NCBI RefSeq assembly: GCF_000812665.2 | Contig: NZ_CP014327.1 | Location: 248,001 to 312,000 of the forward strand | Direction: 5' to 3' | DNA: 64,000 nucleotides | Source of the DNA: Falsihalocynthiibacter arcticus | GTDB lineage: Bacteria; Pseudomonadota; Alphaproteobacteria; Rhodobacterales; Rhodobacteraceae | Part shown: positions 38,423 through 47,417 of the stretch, one piece after another | Position numbering within the stretch: position 1 is the first letter of the stretch | Layout of the letters: each line of letters begins with the position of its first letter | Notes under the pieces: generated by a model | What the model was told of the DNA's origin: nothing | Database searches by the model: none | What the model saw: the letters and a program-made list of their open reading frames with translations, nothing else | Made by a program: the position numbers and the translations under genes

Positions 38423-39007
38423 ATGGCCCAAAAATTGCGCATAACCATCCTAGAATCCGATCCCGAGCGTGCCCGCATGATCGTCGACGGACTCTGCGAT
38501 GCGGGCGATTTCACCATCACCGTCCTAGGCAATGAAACTTCGCTAAATCAACGCCTTAGCGAGCTAGACCCCCACGTCGTCCTCGTTGACATCGCCAATC
38601 CCAGCCGCGACACCCTCGAAAGCCTCTCCCTCTCCTCAGGGGCCAACAAACGCCCCGTCGCCATGTTCGTAGACCGCTCCGACCCCGAGCTAACCAAAGC
38701 CGCAATCGACGCGGGCCTTTCCGCCTATGTCGTTGACGGGCTTACAAAAAATCGCATCAAACCCATCCTCGACGCCGCCATCGCCCGCTTCAATATGGTC
38801 TCCCAAATCCGCAACGAACGCGATGCCGCCAAGGCCGCGCTGGCCGAACGCAAAACCATCGACCGCGCCAAGGGACTCCTGATCGCCGCCAAGGGCATTT
38901 CCGAAGAAGAAGCCTACGCCCTCCTGCGCAAAACCGCGATGAACCAAGGCCGCAAAACCGCCGACATCGCCCACGCCCTCGTCACCGCCAGCGAGCTGCT
39001 CAAATGA
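38423..39007 (+). CDS. nasT: NasT-type ANTAR response regulator (transcription antiterminator)
   Basis: A 194-residue RNA-binding antiterminator for nitrate assimilation. The N-terminal receiver-like domain starts LRITILESDPERARM and has VVLVDIANPSRD where the phosphoacceptor aspartate lies; the C-terminal ANTAR domain spans about residues 130-190 (ERKTIDRAKGLLIAAKGISEEEAYALLRKTAM). In Paracoccus and related bacteria NasT is held by NasS without nitrate and, when freed, binds hairpins in the nas leader to allow read-through; such hairpins are present at 40262-40303. It overlaps nasS by four bases. Start 38423 avoids a GC-rich non-coding extension. Confidence 0.9.
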   Translation: MAQKLRITILESDPERARMIVDGLCDAGDFTITVLGNETSLNQRLSELDPHVVLVDIANPSRDTLESLSLSSGANKRPVAMFVDRSDPELTKAAIDAGLSAYVVDGLTKNRIKPILDAAIARFNMVSQIRNERDAAKAALAERKTIDRAKGLLIAAKGISEEEAYALLRKTAMNQGRKTADIAHALVTASELLK

Positions 39008-40167
39008 CCCCCCTCTCCTGCGCCTTCGTCCCCCTCGTTGACTCCGCCCCCCTCATCGTCGCCCACGAACTCGGCTTCGCCCGCGCCAATTCCCTCAAGC
39101 TCAATCTGGTGAAGCATCCCAGCTGGTCCTCCCTACGCGACGGTCTCGCCCTCGGCCAAGTTGATGCGGCACAAATGCTCTCGCCCACGCCCATCGCCAC
39201 CTCCCTAAATCTGGGAAATCTCCCAGTAAAGCTTGATGTTTTGATGGTTCTTTCGGTCAATGGCAATAACATCGGGGTTGCGCCGAAACTGGCGCAAAAG
39301 ATGCGCGGCAATGGCTGGACTGGGACTTTCCAAACCCCGCGCGAAACGGGCCTTCACCTGATCAAATCCGCGGGAAAAACCTTGCGGGTGGGCATCCCTT
39401 TTCCCTTCGCTATGCATGTCGAGCTCTTGCATCATTGGCTTAGCGCCCTCGGCCTTCCAGAGAGCGCCCTCGACATCAAAGTCGTCCCGCCCCCCCGCAT
39501 GCCCGACGCTATCGCCAACGACGAAATCGACGCCTTTTGTGTGGGCGAACCATGGGGGTCCCTCGCGGTAGAGCAAGGTGTTGCAGAACTCATCCTCCCC
39601 GGCTCCGCCATCTGGAACTTCGCCCCCGAAAAAGTCCTCGCAACCCGCCACGACTGGACACAAAACCACCCCGAAGAAACCAAATCCCTGATGCGCGCTA
39701 CCTATCAAGCCGCCTGCTGGCTCGAAGACCCGTCCAACCGTATGGTCGCCGCCGACCTCCTCGCACGCGCAGAATACCTAGACCTCCCCGAACACCTGAT
39801 TGACCGCGCATTGACGGGAAAAATTGCCCCGACGCGCAACGCTCAACCCCAATACGTTCCACAGTTCCAACAGTTCCACGGAACCGCCGCAAATTTCCCG
39901 TGGCGCAGCCAAGCCGCATGGATCGCGACGCGATTAGCAAAGCGGTACAGTCTTGACCCCGTTCATGCTCGTTCGGTTGCGCGCAACTGTTTTCGCACAG
40001 ATTTATACCGCCACAACCTTGAAGGCCTGGGGGTGGACATGCCCGCAGCCTCTGAAAAACTGGAGGGCTCCCTTGCTGCTCCAACGCTCGTTGCCTCAAC
40101 CCGTGGAGAGATGATTCTGGGGCCAGATGCATTCTTTGATGGCGAAATTTTCGACCTCACCGCCTAA
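39004..40167 (+). CDS. nasS: NasS-type nitrate sensor (NrtA-like, cytosolic)
   Basis: A 387-residue NrtA/CmpA-family protein without any signal peptide, as expected for NasS, the cytosolic nitrate sensor that binds and inhibits NasT. Conserved segments include FVPLVDSAPLIVAHELGFARA, QMLSPTPIATSLNLG and FCVGEPWGSLAVEQG, which match the ligand-binding fold of the transporter receptor NrtA. It overlaps nasT by four bases (ATGA), giving a coupled regulator pair, and it is not the transporter's receptor, which is the separate signal-peptide-bearing gene at 40429. Confidence 0.9.
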   Translation: MTPLSCAFVPLVDSAPLIVAHELGFARANSLKLNLVKHPSWSSLRDGLALGQVDAAQMLSPTPIATSLNLGNLPVKLDVLMVLSVNGNNIGVAPKLAQKMRGNGWTGTFQTPRETGLHLIKSAGKTLRVGIPFPFAMHVELLHHWLSALGLPESALDIKVVPPPRMPDAIANDEIDAFCVGEPWGSLAVEQGVAELILPGSAIWNFAPEKVLATRHDWTQNHPEETKSLMRATYQAACWLEDPSNRMVAADLLARAEYLDLPEHLIDRALTGKIAPTRNAQPQYVPQFQQFHGTAANFPWRSQAAWIATRLAKRYSLDPVHARSVARNCFRTDLYRHNLEGLGVDMPAASEKLEGSLAAPTLVASTRGEMILGPDAFFDGEIFDLTA

Positions 40168-40261
40168 TTGCGCCCATTTATTATGCAGTCGCAGAATTTG
40201 ACGGAAAATTCAGCCACAAAGCCTCGCCGCACCGCAGCACCCCCCGTATAAATAATCCAAC

Positions 40262-40303
40262 GCTGAGCAACGCCGCTTAGTCAATACCGTCCAGCGATGG
40301 ACG
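40262..40303 (+). promoter_or_regulatory. Two ANTAR-type hexaloop hairpins in the nas leader (NasT target)
   Basis: Hairpin P1 (40262-40281) has a seven-pair stem and the six-base loop AACGCC; hairpin P2 (40288-40303) has a five-pair stem CGTCC/GGACG and loop AGCGAT. Both loops have A at position 1 and G at position 4, the conserved ANTAR-binding pattern, with a six-base linker. They lie upstream of the terminator at 40313-40370, and a TATAAAT box at 40247-40253 is a plausible -10 element just before them. The rest of 40168-40261 shows no recognisable -35, sigma-54 or NtrC element. Confidence 0.85.
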
Positions 40304-40312
40304 ACATGAGCA

Positions 40313-40370
40313 AAGCCGCTCGATTCTTCTGACATGTCCTCCCGTGTCTCTTGAATCGTGCGGCTTTTTT
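40313..40370 (+). terminator. Attenuator terminator in the nas leader
   Basis: A 12-base inverted repeat with one mismatch (40315-40326 with 40353-40364) is followed by six T residues (40365-40370). It sits between the ANTAR hairpins and the nrtA start. NasT read-through past this terminator would turn on the structural genes. Confidence 0.88.
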
Positions 40371-40428
40371 CGTTCTTGCCCCTTTCTTCAACGATCCATT
40401 GGGGGCGTAAAATATAAGGAATTATTCG

Positions 40429-41798
40429 ATGAAATATGCACTTAGCATGGCCGTGGCGACGAGTTTTGCTCTCTCATCCCCCTCGTGGGCTGAAATGCTG
40501 GACCTCGAAAAAGACGAGCTCACAATCGGCTTCATCAAACTCACGGACATGGCCCCGTTGGCTGTGGCCTATGAGCTTGGATATTTTGAAGACGAAGGCC
40601 TCTATGTCACGCTGGAACCGCAAGCAAACTGGAAAGTTCTACTTGATCGCGTGATCGATGGCCAACTCGACGGCGCTCATATGCTTGCGGGTCAACCCAT
40701 TGCTGCAACAATTGGATATGGCACAAAAGCCCATATTATCACACCTTTCTCGATGGATTTGAACGGTAACGGCATCACCGTTTCCAACGATATCTGGGAA
40801 CGGATGTTGCCGCACGTGCCAATGGATGAGGCCGGCAAGCCCGTTCACCCCATTTCTGCCTCTTCATTAAAGCCCGTCGTGGATGAGTTCACGAACGCTG
40901 GCGAGCCTTTCAAAATGGGCATGGTTTTTCCTGTGTCTACTCATAACTATGAGTTGCGCTACTGGCTGGCGGCGGGTGGGATTGAGCCGGGATATTACTC
41001 ACCAAACGACGTTTCCGGCCAAATTGCGGCCGATGTTCTACTCTCCGTCACCCCCCGCCACAGATGCCCGCGACCCTCGAAGCGGGTACAATCCATGGAT
41101 ATTGCGTGGGCGAACCTTGGAACCAAGCGGCGGTCTTTAAAGGCATCGGCGTCCCTGTTGTGACCGACTATGAAATCTGGAAAAACAACCCAGAGAAAGT
41201 CTTTGGTATCACGGCTGAGTTCGCAGACGAAAACCCAAACACAACCCTAGCAATGACCAAAGCCCTGATCCGCGCCGCAATGTGGCTTGACGCGAACGAC
41301 AACGCCAACCGTCCAGAAGCCGTGGAAATCCTGTCGCGTTCTGATTATGTCGGCGCTGATTACGACGTGATCGCCGCCTCTATGACGGGCACATTTGAGT
41401 ACGAAAAAGGCGACGTGCGCGAAGTCCCTGACTTCAACGTTTTCTTCCGCTACTTCGCGACCTACCCCTACTATTCTGACGCGGTTTGGTACCTGACCCA
41501 AATGCGCCGTTGGGGCCAAATACCTGAAAGCAAATCCGATGCTTGGTACGATGAAACAGCAAAAAGCATCTATAAACCTGAGATTTACCTCGCCGCAGCA
41601 AAACTCCTGATCGAAGAGGGTCTTGCAGCCGAAGCTGACTTTCCTTGGGATACCGATGGCTACCGCGTCGAGACGCCCGAAGGCGATATCATCGATGGCG
41701 TTGTCTATGACGGGCGCACACCAAACGCCTATATCGATAGCCTGATCATCGGCCTCAAAGGCGAGCAAACCGTTCAGCGCAGCGGCATCACAAACTAA
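40429..41798 (+). pseudogene. nrtA: Nitrate ABC transporter substrate-binding protein (one-base frameshift)
   Basis: The first part (from 40429) has a signal peptide ([21 protein letters not shown]) and the NrtA fold ([35 protein letters not shown]). The remainder continues in another frame from about 41064 with [20 protein letters not shown] and a normal C terminus. Adding one C to the run at 41051-41056 restores a single 456-residue receptor. It is preceded by the regulated leader and followed by a terminator-like hairpin and nrtB. The break is likely a sequencing or assembly error, but a genuine mutation would abolish nitrate uptake through this system. Confidence 0.9.
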
Positions 41799-41808
41799 AA
41801 ATACCTCC

Positions 41809-41836
41809 CCCAGCTCCCCTAAAGGGGGCTGGGTTT
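41809..41836 (+). terminator. Partial terminator between nrtA and nrtB
   Basis: A stem of about ten pairs (CCCAGC-tCCC with GGG-gGCTGGG, 41809-41833) is followed by only three T residues. Position after the receptor gene suggests transcript attenuation so that nrtA is made in excess over the membrane parts, as often seen in ABC operons. Confidence 0.65.
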
Positions 41837-41874
41837 CTTCACTTGAAACTATACGCCAGATTGGAGACGGTCAG

Positions 41875-42957
41875 ATGACCACAGTCGAGCCCGAATTCGC
41901 CGCAAATATCGAAAAAGAAGCCAAACGCGCGCGCCTTTTCACACGTATCAACAAAGCCGACGCATGGTTCTCGGTGCTGGGCCTTGCGTGGATGACCCCC
42001 ATTCTGAAAGCCTTCGCAGGAGACAATCCACGAGCACAAATGAAGCAGATCTGGTTGCTTTTAGGGGTCCCCCTCTTGTCGATTCTGTTGTTTTTGGCCG
42101 CATGGGGCGCGCTGGCTCCAAAAGTTGAAACTTCCCTTGGCGCCGTCCCCGGCCCAGCACAGGTATGGGAGCAAGCCAAAGTGCTGCACGCGGACGCCAT
42201 TCGCGAAGGCCAAAAAGAGAAAAAATTCTATGAACGCTTAGCGGTGCGCAACGAAAAACTCATTGCAGAAAGCAAGGCAGACCAAGTCAAAACCCGCGCC
42301 TATACTGGCAAACCAACCTATTACGCCCAAATCTGGACCTCCATTCAAACCGTCTTCTTTGGCTTTCTCATCGCCTCGGCGATTGCAATCCCCCTCGGAA
42401 TTGCTGCGGGTCTCTCGCCGATCGTGAACGCAGCGATCAACCCCCTCATCCAGATTTTCAAGCCCGTATCGCCGCTCGCTTGGCTCCCCATCGTGACAAT
42501 CATCATTTCGGCCACATACGCTACGAACGACGGTCTGTTCTCGAAATCCTTTCTCACCTCTGCGATCACGGTGACGCTATGCTCGCTCTGGCCCACCCTC
42601 ATCAACACCAGCCTTGGCGTCGCGAGCATCGACAAAGACCTGATTTCGGTGAGCAAAGTCCTCAAGCTTTCGACTTACACCAAGATCACCAAACTCGTTC
42701 TTCCTTCGGCCCTGCCCCTGATTTTCACCGGATTGCGTTTGTCGCTCGGCGTCGGCTGGATGGTTTTGATCGCGGCGGAAATGCTGGCCCAGAACCCCGG
42801 CCTTGGCAAATTCGTCTGGGATGAGTTCCAGAACGGTTCCTCAAATTCACTCGCAAAAATCATGGTTGCGGTCCTGACCATCGGCATCATCGGCTTCTTG
42901 CTTGATCGTCTGATGTTCACCATCCAATCGCTCTTTACCTTCTCAGAGAACAGGTGA
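41875..42957 (+). CDS. nrtB: Nitrate ABC transporter permease
   Basis: A 360-residue inner-membrane permease of the nitrate/sulfonate/taurine group. An N-terminal helix (IWLLLGVPLLSILLFLAAWGAL) is followed by a long charged segment, then about five membrane segments and the ATPase-contact loop near residues 260-290 (SVSKVLKLSTYTKITKLVLPSALPLIFTGLR). C-terminal AEMLAQNPGLGKFVWDEF is typical of NrtB. Translation starts at 41875 and the stop overlaps the coding start of the ATPase gene. The N-terminal part is longer than in simple taurine permeases, as in NrtB. Confidence 0.92.
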   Translation: MTTVEPEFAANIEKEAKRARLFTRINKADAWFSVLGLAWMTPILKAFAGDNPRAQMKQIWLLLGVPLLSILLFLAAWGALAPKVETSLGAVPGPAQVWEQAKVLHADAIREGQKEKKFYERLAVRNEKLIAESKADQVKTRAYTGKPTYYAQIWTSIQTVFFGFLIASAIAIPLGIAAGLSPIVNAAINPLIQIFKPVSPLAWLPIVTIIISATYATNDGLFSKSFLTSAITVTLCSLWPTLINTSLGVASIDKDLISVSKVLKLSTYTKITKLVLPSALPLIFTGLRLSLGVGWMVLIAAEMLAQNPGLGKFVWDEFQNGSSNSLAKIMVAVLTIGIIGFLLDRLMFTIQSLFTFSENR

Positions 42958-42962
42958 TCGAC

Positions 42963-44633
42963 ATGGCTGTTGTAGAATTCAAGAATGTTTCCAAAGGCTT
43001 CGGTGTCGGCACCGCCCATGTGGACGTGTTGCACGATCTGAGCCTGAAAGTGGAGGAAGGCGAATTCCTTGCCATCCTCGGATTTTCCGGCACAGGGAAA
43101 TCCACGCTGATGAACATGGTCGCGGGCCTCACAACTCCTGACAAGGGCGAAGTCCTTTTCCGAGACGCGCCCATCACCGGCCCCGGCCCTGAACGTGGCC
43201 TCGTGTTTCAAAGCTATTCCTTGATGCCATGGCTAACGGTGTCTGGAAATGTTGCCCTCGCGGTGGACTCGGTTTTCAAAAGCAAAAGCAAAGCGGAACG
43301 CGCAGAAATCGTCGCCAAATACATCGAAATGGTGGGGCTCTCCCACGCCGGAGATCGCCGTCCAGCAGAGCTTTCCGGCGGTATGCGCCAGCGGGTTTCG
43401 GTGGCCCGTGCGCTGGCGATGAACCCAGAAGTGTTGCTCTTGGACGAGCCATTGTCAGCACTTGATGCCCTCACCCGCGCCAATCTCGCGGATGAAATCC
43501 TCGACATTTGGAACGCCGACAAAAAGACCGTGATCCTGATCACCAATGACGTGGACGAGGCGATCATCATGGCTGACCGCATCATCGCCCTCAACCCTGA
43601 TGGAACGCTGTCCGAACCCTTCGCTGTCAGTATTCCGCGTCCGCGTGATCGCATCGAAATGAACGATGACGTGGTATTCAAAAAACTGCGCGCGAAAATC
43701 ACCCAACACCTGATGGATGTGGGGATCACAAGCCGCGTTGAAGGGACCCGCACCCTCCCTGACGTCACCCCCATTCACGGAGTTCCCGCCGCCGTCGCCA
43801 AAGCCCAAGAAGGCCTCATTGAGGAACGTTTCCTCGACTTCTCGCAACTGCATAAAATCTATCCCACCCCCAAAGGCCCCCTCACCGTGGTCGAGGACTT
43901 TGATCTTAAAGTGAACCGTGGCGAATTCATCTCGCTGATCGGCCATTCTGGGTGTGGGAAATCCACCGTTTTGACGATGGCTGCGGGGCTCAATGATATC
44001 TCAAAAGGCGGTATTCGTCTGGATGGCCGCCACGTTCAAGGCGCTGATCCCGAACGCGCCGTGGTGTTTCAGTCGCCCAACCTGTTCCCGTGGCTGACCG
44101 CCAAAGAGAACGTCTCGATTGGGGTTGATAAAGTCTATCCCAAGGCCTCAATGGCGGAGCGCCAAGACGTGGTGGAATACTACCTTGAGCGCGTCGGTTT
44201 GACGGATTCCATGGACAAAATGGCGACCTCCATGTCCAACGGGATGAAGCAACGCGTCGGCATCGCCCGCGCCTTTGCCTTGTCGCCCAAACTGCTTCTT
44301 CTGGACGAGCCCTTTGGCATGCTCGACAGCCTCACGCGCTGGGAATTGCAGGAAGTTTTGATGGAAGTCTGGTCGCGTACCAAAGTGACCGCCGTTTGTG
44401 TCACCCACGATGTTGATGAAGCCATTTTGCTGGCGGATCGCGTGGTCATGATGACCAACGGCCCCCAAGCGACCATCGGAAAAATCCTCGACGTTGATTT
44501 GCCACGGCCGCGCACCCGCAAGGCCCTGCTAGCCCATCCCGACTATTATAACTACCGCGCCGAGGTTCTTGATTTCCTTGAGGAATATGAACACGGCAAG
44601 ACCCCCAAAAAAGCGAAAGAGGAGGCGGCATGA
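42963..44633 (+). CDS. Nitrate ABC transporter, fused double ATPase (NrtC/NrtD-like)
   Basis: A 556-residue protein with two ABC ATPase domains in one chain: NBD1 to about residue 250 (GFSGTGKST, LSGGMRQRVSVARAL, LLLDEPLSALD) and NBD2 from about residue 280 (GHSGCGKST, MSNGMKQRVGIARAF, LLLDEPFGMLD). Cyanobacteria encode them as separate NrtC and NrtD, and the NrtA-like tail of NrtC is absent here. NBD1 has Asn (LITNDVDEAI) where the switch histidine should be, and NBD2 has the weak signature MSNGM, so only one of the two composite sites looks fully active. Start 42963 was preferred to the GTG at 42954 because MAVVEFKNV begins the domain cleanly. Confidence 0.92.
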   Translation: MAVVEFKNVSKGFGVGTAHVDVLHDLSLKVEEGEFLAILGFSGTGKSTLMNMVAGLTTPDKGEVLFRDAPITGPGPERGLVFQSYSLMPWLTVSGNVALAVDSVFKSKSKAERAEIVAKYIEMVGLSHAGDRRPAELSGGMRQRVSVARALAMNPEVLLLDEPLSALDALTRANLADEILDIWNADKKTVILITNDVDEAIIMADRIIALNPDGTLSEPFAVSIPRPRDRIEMNDDVVFKKLRAKITQHLMDVGITSRVEGTRTLPDVTPIHGVPAAVAKAQEGLIEERFLDFSQLHKIYPTPKGPLTVVEDFDLKVNRGEFISLIGHSGCGKSTVLTMAAGLNDISKGGIRLDGRHVQGADPERAVVFQSPNLFPWLTAKENVSIGVDKVYPKASMAERQDVVEYYLERVGLTDSMDKMATSMSNGMKQRVGIARAFALSPKLLLLDEPFGMLDSLTRWELQEVLMEVWSRTKVTAVCVTHDVDEAILLADRVVMMTNGPQATIGKILDVDLPRPRTRKALLAHPDYYNYRAEVLDFLEEYEHGKTPKKAKEEAA

Positions 44634-47082
44634 TGGCCCAGAAACTCGTTATTATCGGCGCCGGAATGGCGTCAGGACGGGCCTTAGAAGAGTTGATTAA
44701 ACTCGATCCTAGCGCCTACGATGTCACGCTTTTCAACGCAGAACCGCGCGGGAATTATGACCGTATCATGCTGTCGCCTGTCCTCTCTGGGGACAAAGCT
44801 TTCAACGATATCATCATCCACACTTCTGACTGGTATGCGCAAAATGGTGTGACGTGCCGCTTTGGCGAGAAGGTCGCGAAAGTGGATCGGGAACGTAAGA
44901 TTGTGGTTGCCGAAAACGGCGACGAAGTGCCCTATGACAAGCTGATTTTTGGCACTGGTTCAAACCCTTTCATCATCCCGCTTCCCGGGAATAATCTGGA
45001 AGGCGTAATCGCCTATCGCGACCTTGAAGACACCAATAAAATGATTGAACTTGGTGCGGAAAAAGACGCCAAAGCCGTGGTGATTGGTGGCGGTTTGCTG
45101 GGCCTTGAAGCGGCCGCAGGCTTGGCCCTGCGCGGCGTCGACGTCACGGTTGTTCACATCATGGGCCACTTGATGGAACGGCAACTCGACGAAGCAGCAG
45201 GATACCTGTTGCGCAAAGCCTTAATCGACAAAGGCATCACCGTGCTCTGCTCTGCCAACTCCAAGGAAATTACTGGCGAAAACGGCCACGTTAAGGCGCT
45301 GATGCTAGATGACGGCACCGAATTACCCTGTGATTTACTGGTTATGGCCGTGGGCATTCGCCCCAACGTTGCCCTCGCCAACGAGGCAGGATTGATGGTG
45401 GGCAAAGGCATCCATGTAGACGATAAAATGATAACGTCGGACGCCGATATTTTCGCCGTTGGCGAATGTGTGGAACATGACGGTGCGATCTTCGGTCTCG
45501 TCGCCCCGCTCTACGATCAAGCCAAAGTTTTGGCACGCACATTGGTCAATCAAGACGCGAAATTCGTACAGCGCGAGATTTCCACCAAGCTCAAAGTAAC
45601 AGGCTGTGACCTGTTTTCAGCGGGCGACTTTGCCGAAGCCAGTGATCGCGAAGACATCGTTTTCCGCGACCCGTCGCGCGGCGTTTACAAACGTTTGGTG
45701 CTCAAAGAAAACGCAGTGATCGGCGCGGTGATGTATGGCGACACGGCCGACAGCAACTGGTTCTTTGGACTGATCAAGTCAGGGGAGGACATCAGCGAGA
45801 TGCGAGACACGCTGATCTTTGGCCCTGCCTTTCAAGGGGTGCCCCCCTGGACCCTATGGCGGCCGTTGCAGCCTTACCAGATGACGCTGAAATCTGTGGT
45901 TGTAACGGCATTTCCAAAGGCGAGATTATCGCTGCAATTAACGCAGGTTCCAACACTTTGGACGCCGTAAAATCGACGTCCAAAGCGGGGTCCTCCTGTG
46001 GCTCCTGTGTGGGACTTGTCAGCCAAGTATTGGGCCTCACCCTTGGGGACGCGTTCATAATGCCCCAGATGGAAACGATCTGTAAATGTTCGGATCTCTC
46101 CCATGATGACGTCCGAAAACTGATCATCGCAAAGGGTCTCAAATCCATCCCCGCCGCGATGCAAGAATTGGATTGGAAGACGTCCTGTGGCTGTCACGTG
46201 TGCCGCCCCGCGCTCAACTATTACATGGTTTGCGCATGGCCCGGCGAAGAAGTGGATGACTCGCGCTCGCGCTTTATCAACGAACGGGTACACGCCAACA
46301 TCCAAAAAGACGGCACCTATTCCGTCGTACCGCGTATGTTGGGCGGCATCACCACACCCAATGAATTGCGCGCAATTGCTGACGCCGCTGACAAGTACAA
46401 CGTGCCAACGGTGAAGGTCACAGGCGGGCAGCGGATCGATTTACTGGGCATCAAAAAAGAAGATTTGCCCGCCATTTGGTATGATTTGGGCGAGGCGGGC
46501 ATGATATCTGGCCAAGCCTATGCCAAAGGATTGCGCACGGTGAAAACTTGCGTCGGAACCGACCATTGCCGCTTTGGTACGCAAGATTCCACGGGCCTTG
46601 GCATCAAAATCGAAAAGGAGATGTGGGGCGCATGGTCGCCGCATAAATTCAAGCTCGCGGTGTCTGGCTGTCCGCGCAATTGTGCGGAAAGTACCTGCAA
46701 AGACCTCGGGATTATCTGTGTCGACAGCGGTTTTAAAATCTTGGTGGGCGGGGCGGCCGGCCTTGACCTTCGCCAGACGGAATTGCTGATGGTGGCCAAA
46801 ACCGAGGAGGAAGCCATCGAGGTTGCCTGCGCCTTCTACCAACTCTATCGCGAGGGCGCACAGTACCTGCACCGCCCCTATAAATGGATCGACAAAGTCA
46901 GCCTTAATTGGGTCAAAGAACAGGTCGTGGACGATATGGAAAACCGTGCCGCTTTGGCCGCCCGTTTCCGTTATTCCCAGCAGTTCTATCAAATAGATCC
47001 ATGGGCAGAACGCGCGAAAAAAGGCGTCGATGCGCATGAATTTGAACCCCTCGCAGATTTCACAAAGGTAGCCGCAGAATGA
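44630..47082 (+). pseudogene. nirB: NADH-dependent nitrite reductase large subunit (one-base frameshift)
   Basis: Reduces nitrite to ammonium with NAD(P)H. The N-terminal part (from 44630) has the FAD and NADH folds (KLVIIGAGMASGRALEEL, AVVIGGGLLGLEAAAGLALRG). The second part continues in another frame from about 45856 with the 2Fe-2S BFD motif (ICGCNGISKGEI, GSSCGSCVGL) and the siroheme/4Fe-4S cysteines (TDHCRFG and SGCPRNCAEST). Adding one G to the run at 45836-45839 gives one protein of about 817 residues, normal for NirB. The first ATG (44630) overlaps the preceding stop; a second ATG is at 44633. Error or decay cannot be told apart here. Confidence 0.92.
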
Positions 47083-47417
47083 CACAGTTTATTGACATCG
47101 GAGCCACGACCGACATCCCCGTTCGCGGCGCACGAATTGTGCGAACCTTGCACGGAGATATCGCGCTTTTCCATACGGCATCGGGCGCAATCTATGCTGT
47201 AGACGAGTATCTAGAGGGCAAAGCGGGGCCCCTCTCCAATGGCATCCAGCACGACGAAAAAGTAACCGATCCCATGCGGAACTGGATCTTTGATTTGGCC
47301 ACAGGAGAAGCCCAAGGCGCGGATGAGGGATGCGTGGGCACCTATGAAGTGAAGGTCGAGAAGGGGCGCGTCCTCCTTGCGGTGTCTGCGGTCTTGGCAC
47401 AGGTGGCGGCTGAATGA
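47079..47417 (+). CDS. nirD: Nitrite reductase small subunit
   Basis: A 112-residue partner of NirB with a Rieske-like fold. The central KAGPLSNGIQHDEKVTDPMRNWIFDL region corresponds to the iron-sulfur loop, but the cysteine and histidine ligands are missing, as in other NirD proteins that carry no cluster. It begins inside the nirB stop and ends four bases into nasA, so all three are translationally coupled. Confidence 0.88.
   Translation: MTQFIDIGATTDIPVRGARIVRTLHGDIALFHTASGAIYAVDEYLEGKAGPLSNGIQHDEKVTDPMRNWIFDLATGEAQGADEGCVGTYEVKVEKGRVLLAVSAVLAQVAAE

Noticed and set aside
40168-40261. Possible sigma-54 or NtrC site before the nas leader
   Set aside because: No TGGCAC-N5-TTGC sequence or paired NtrC half-sites were found; TTGACG at 40198 has no -10 at the right distance.
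41051-41056. Programmed frameshifting or phase variation at the nrtA C run
   Set aside because: The run is short, there is no stimulatory structure evident, and similar one-base losses occur in unrelated genes, so an error is simpler.
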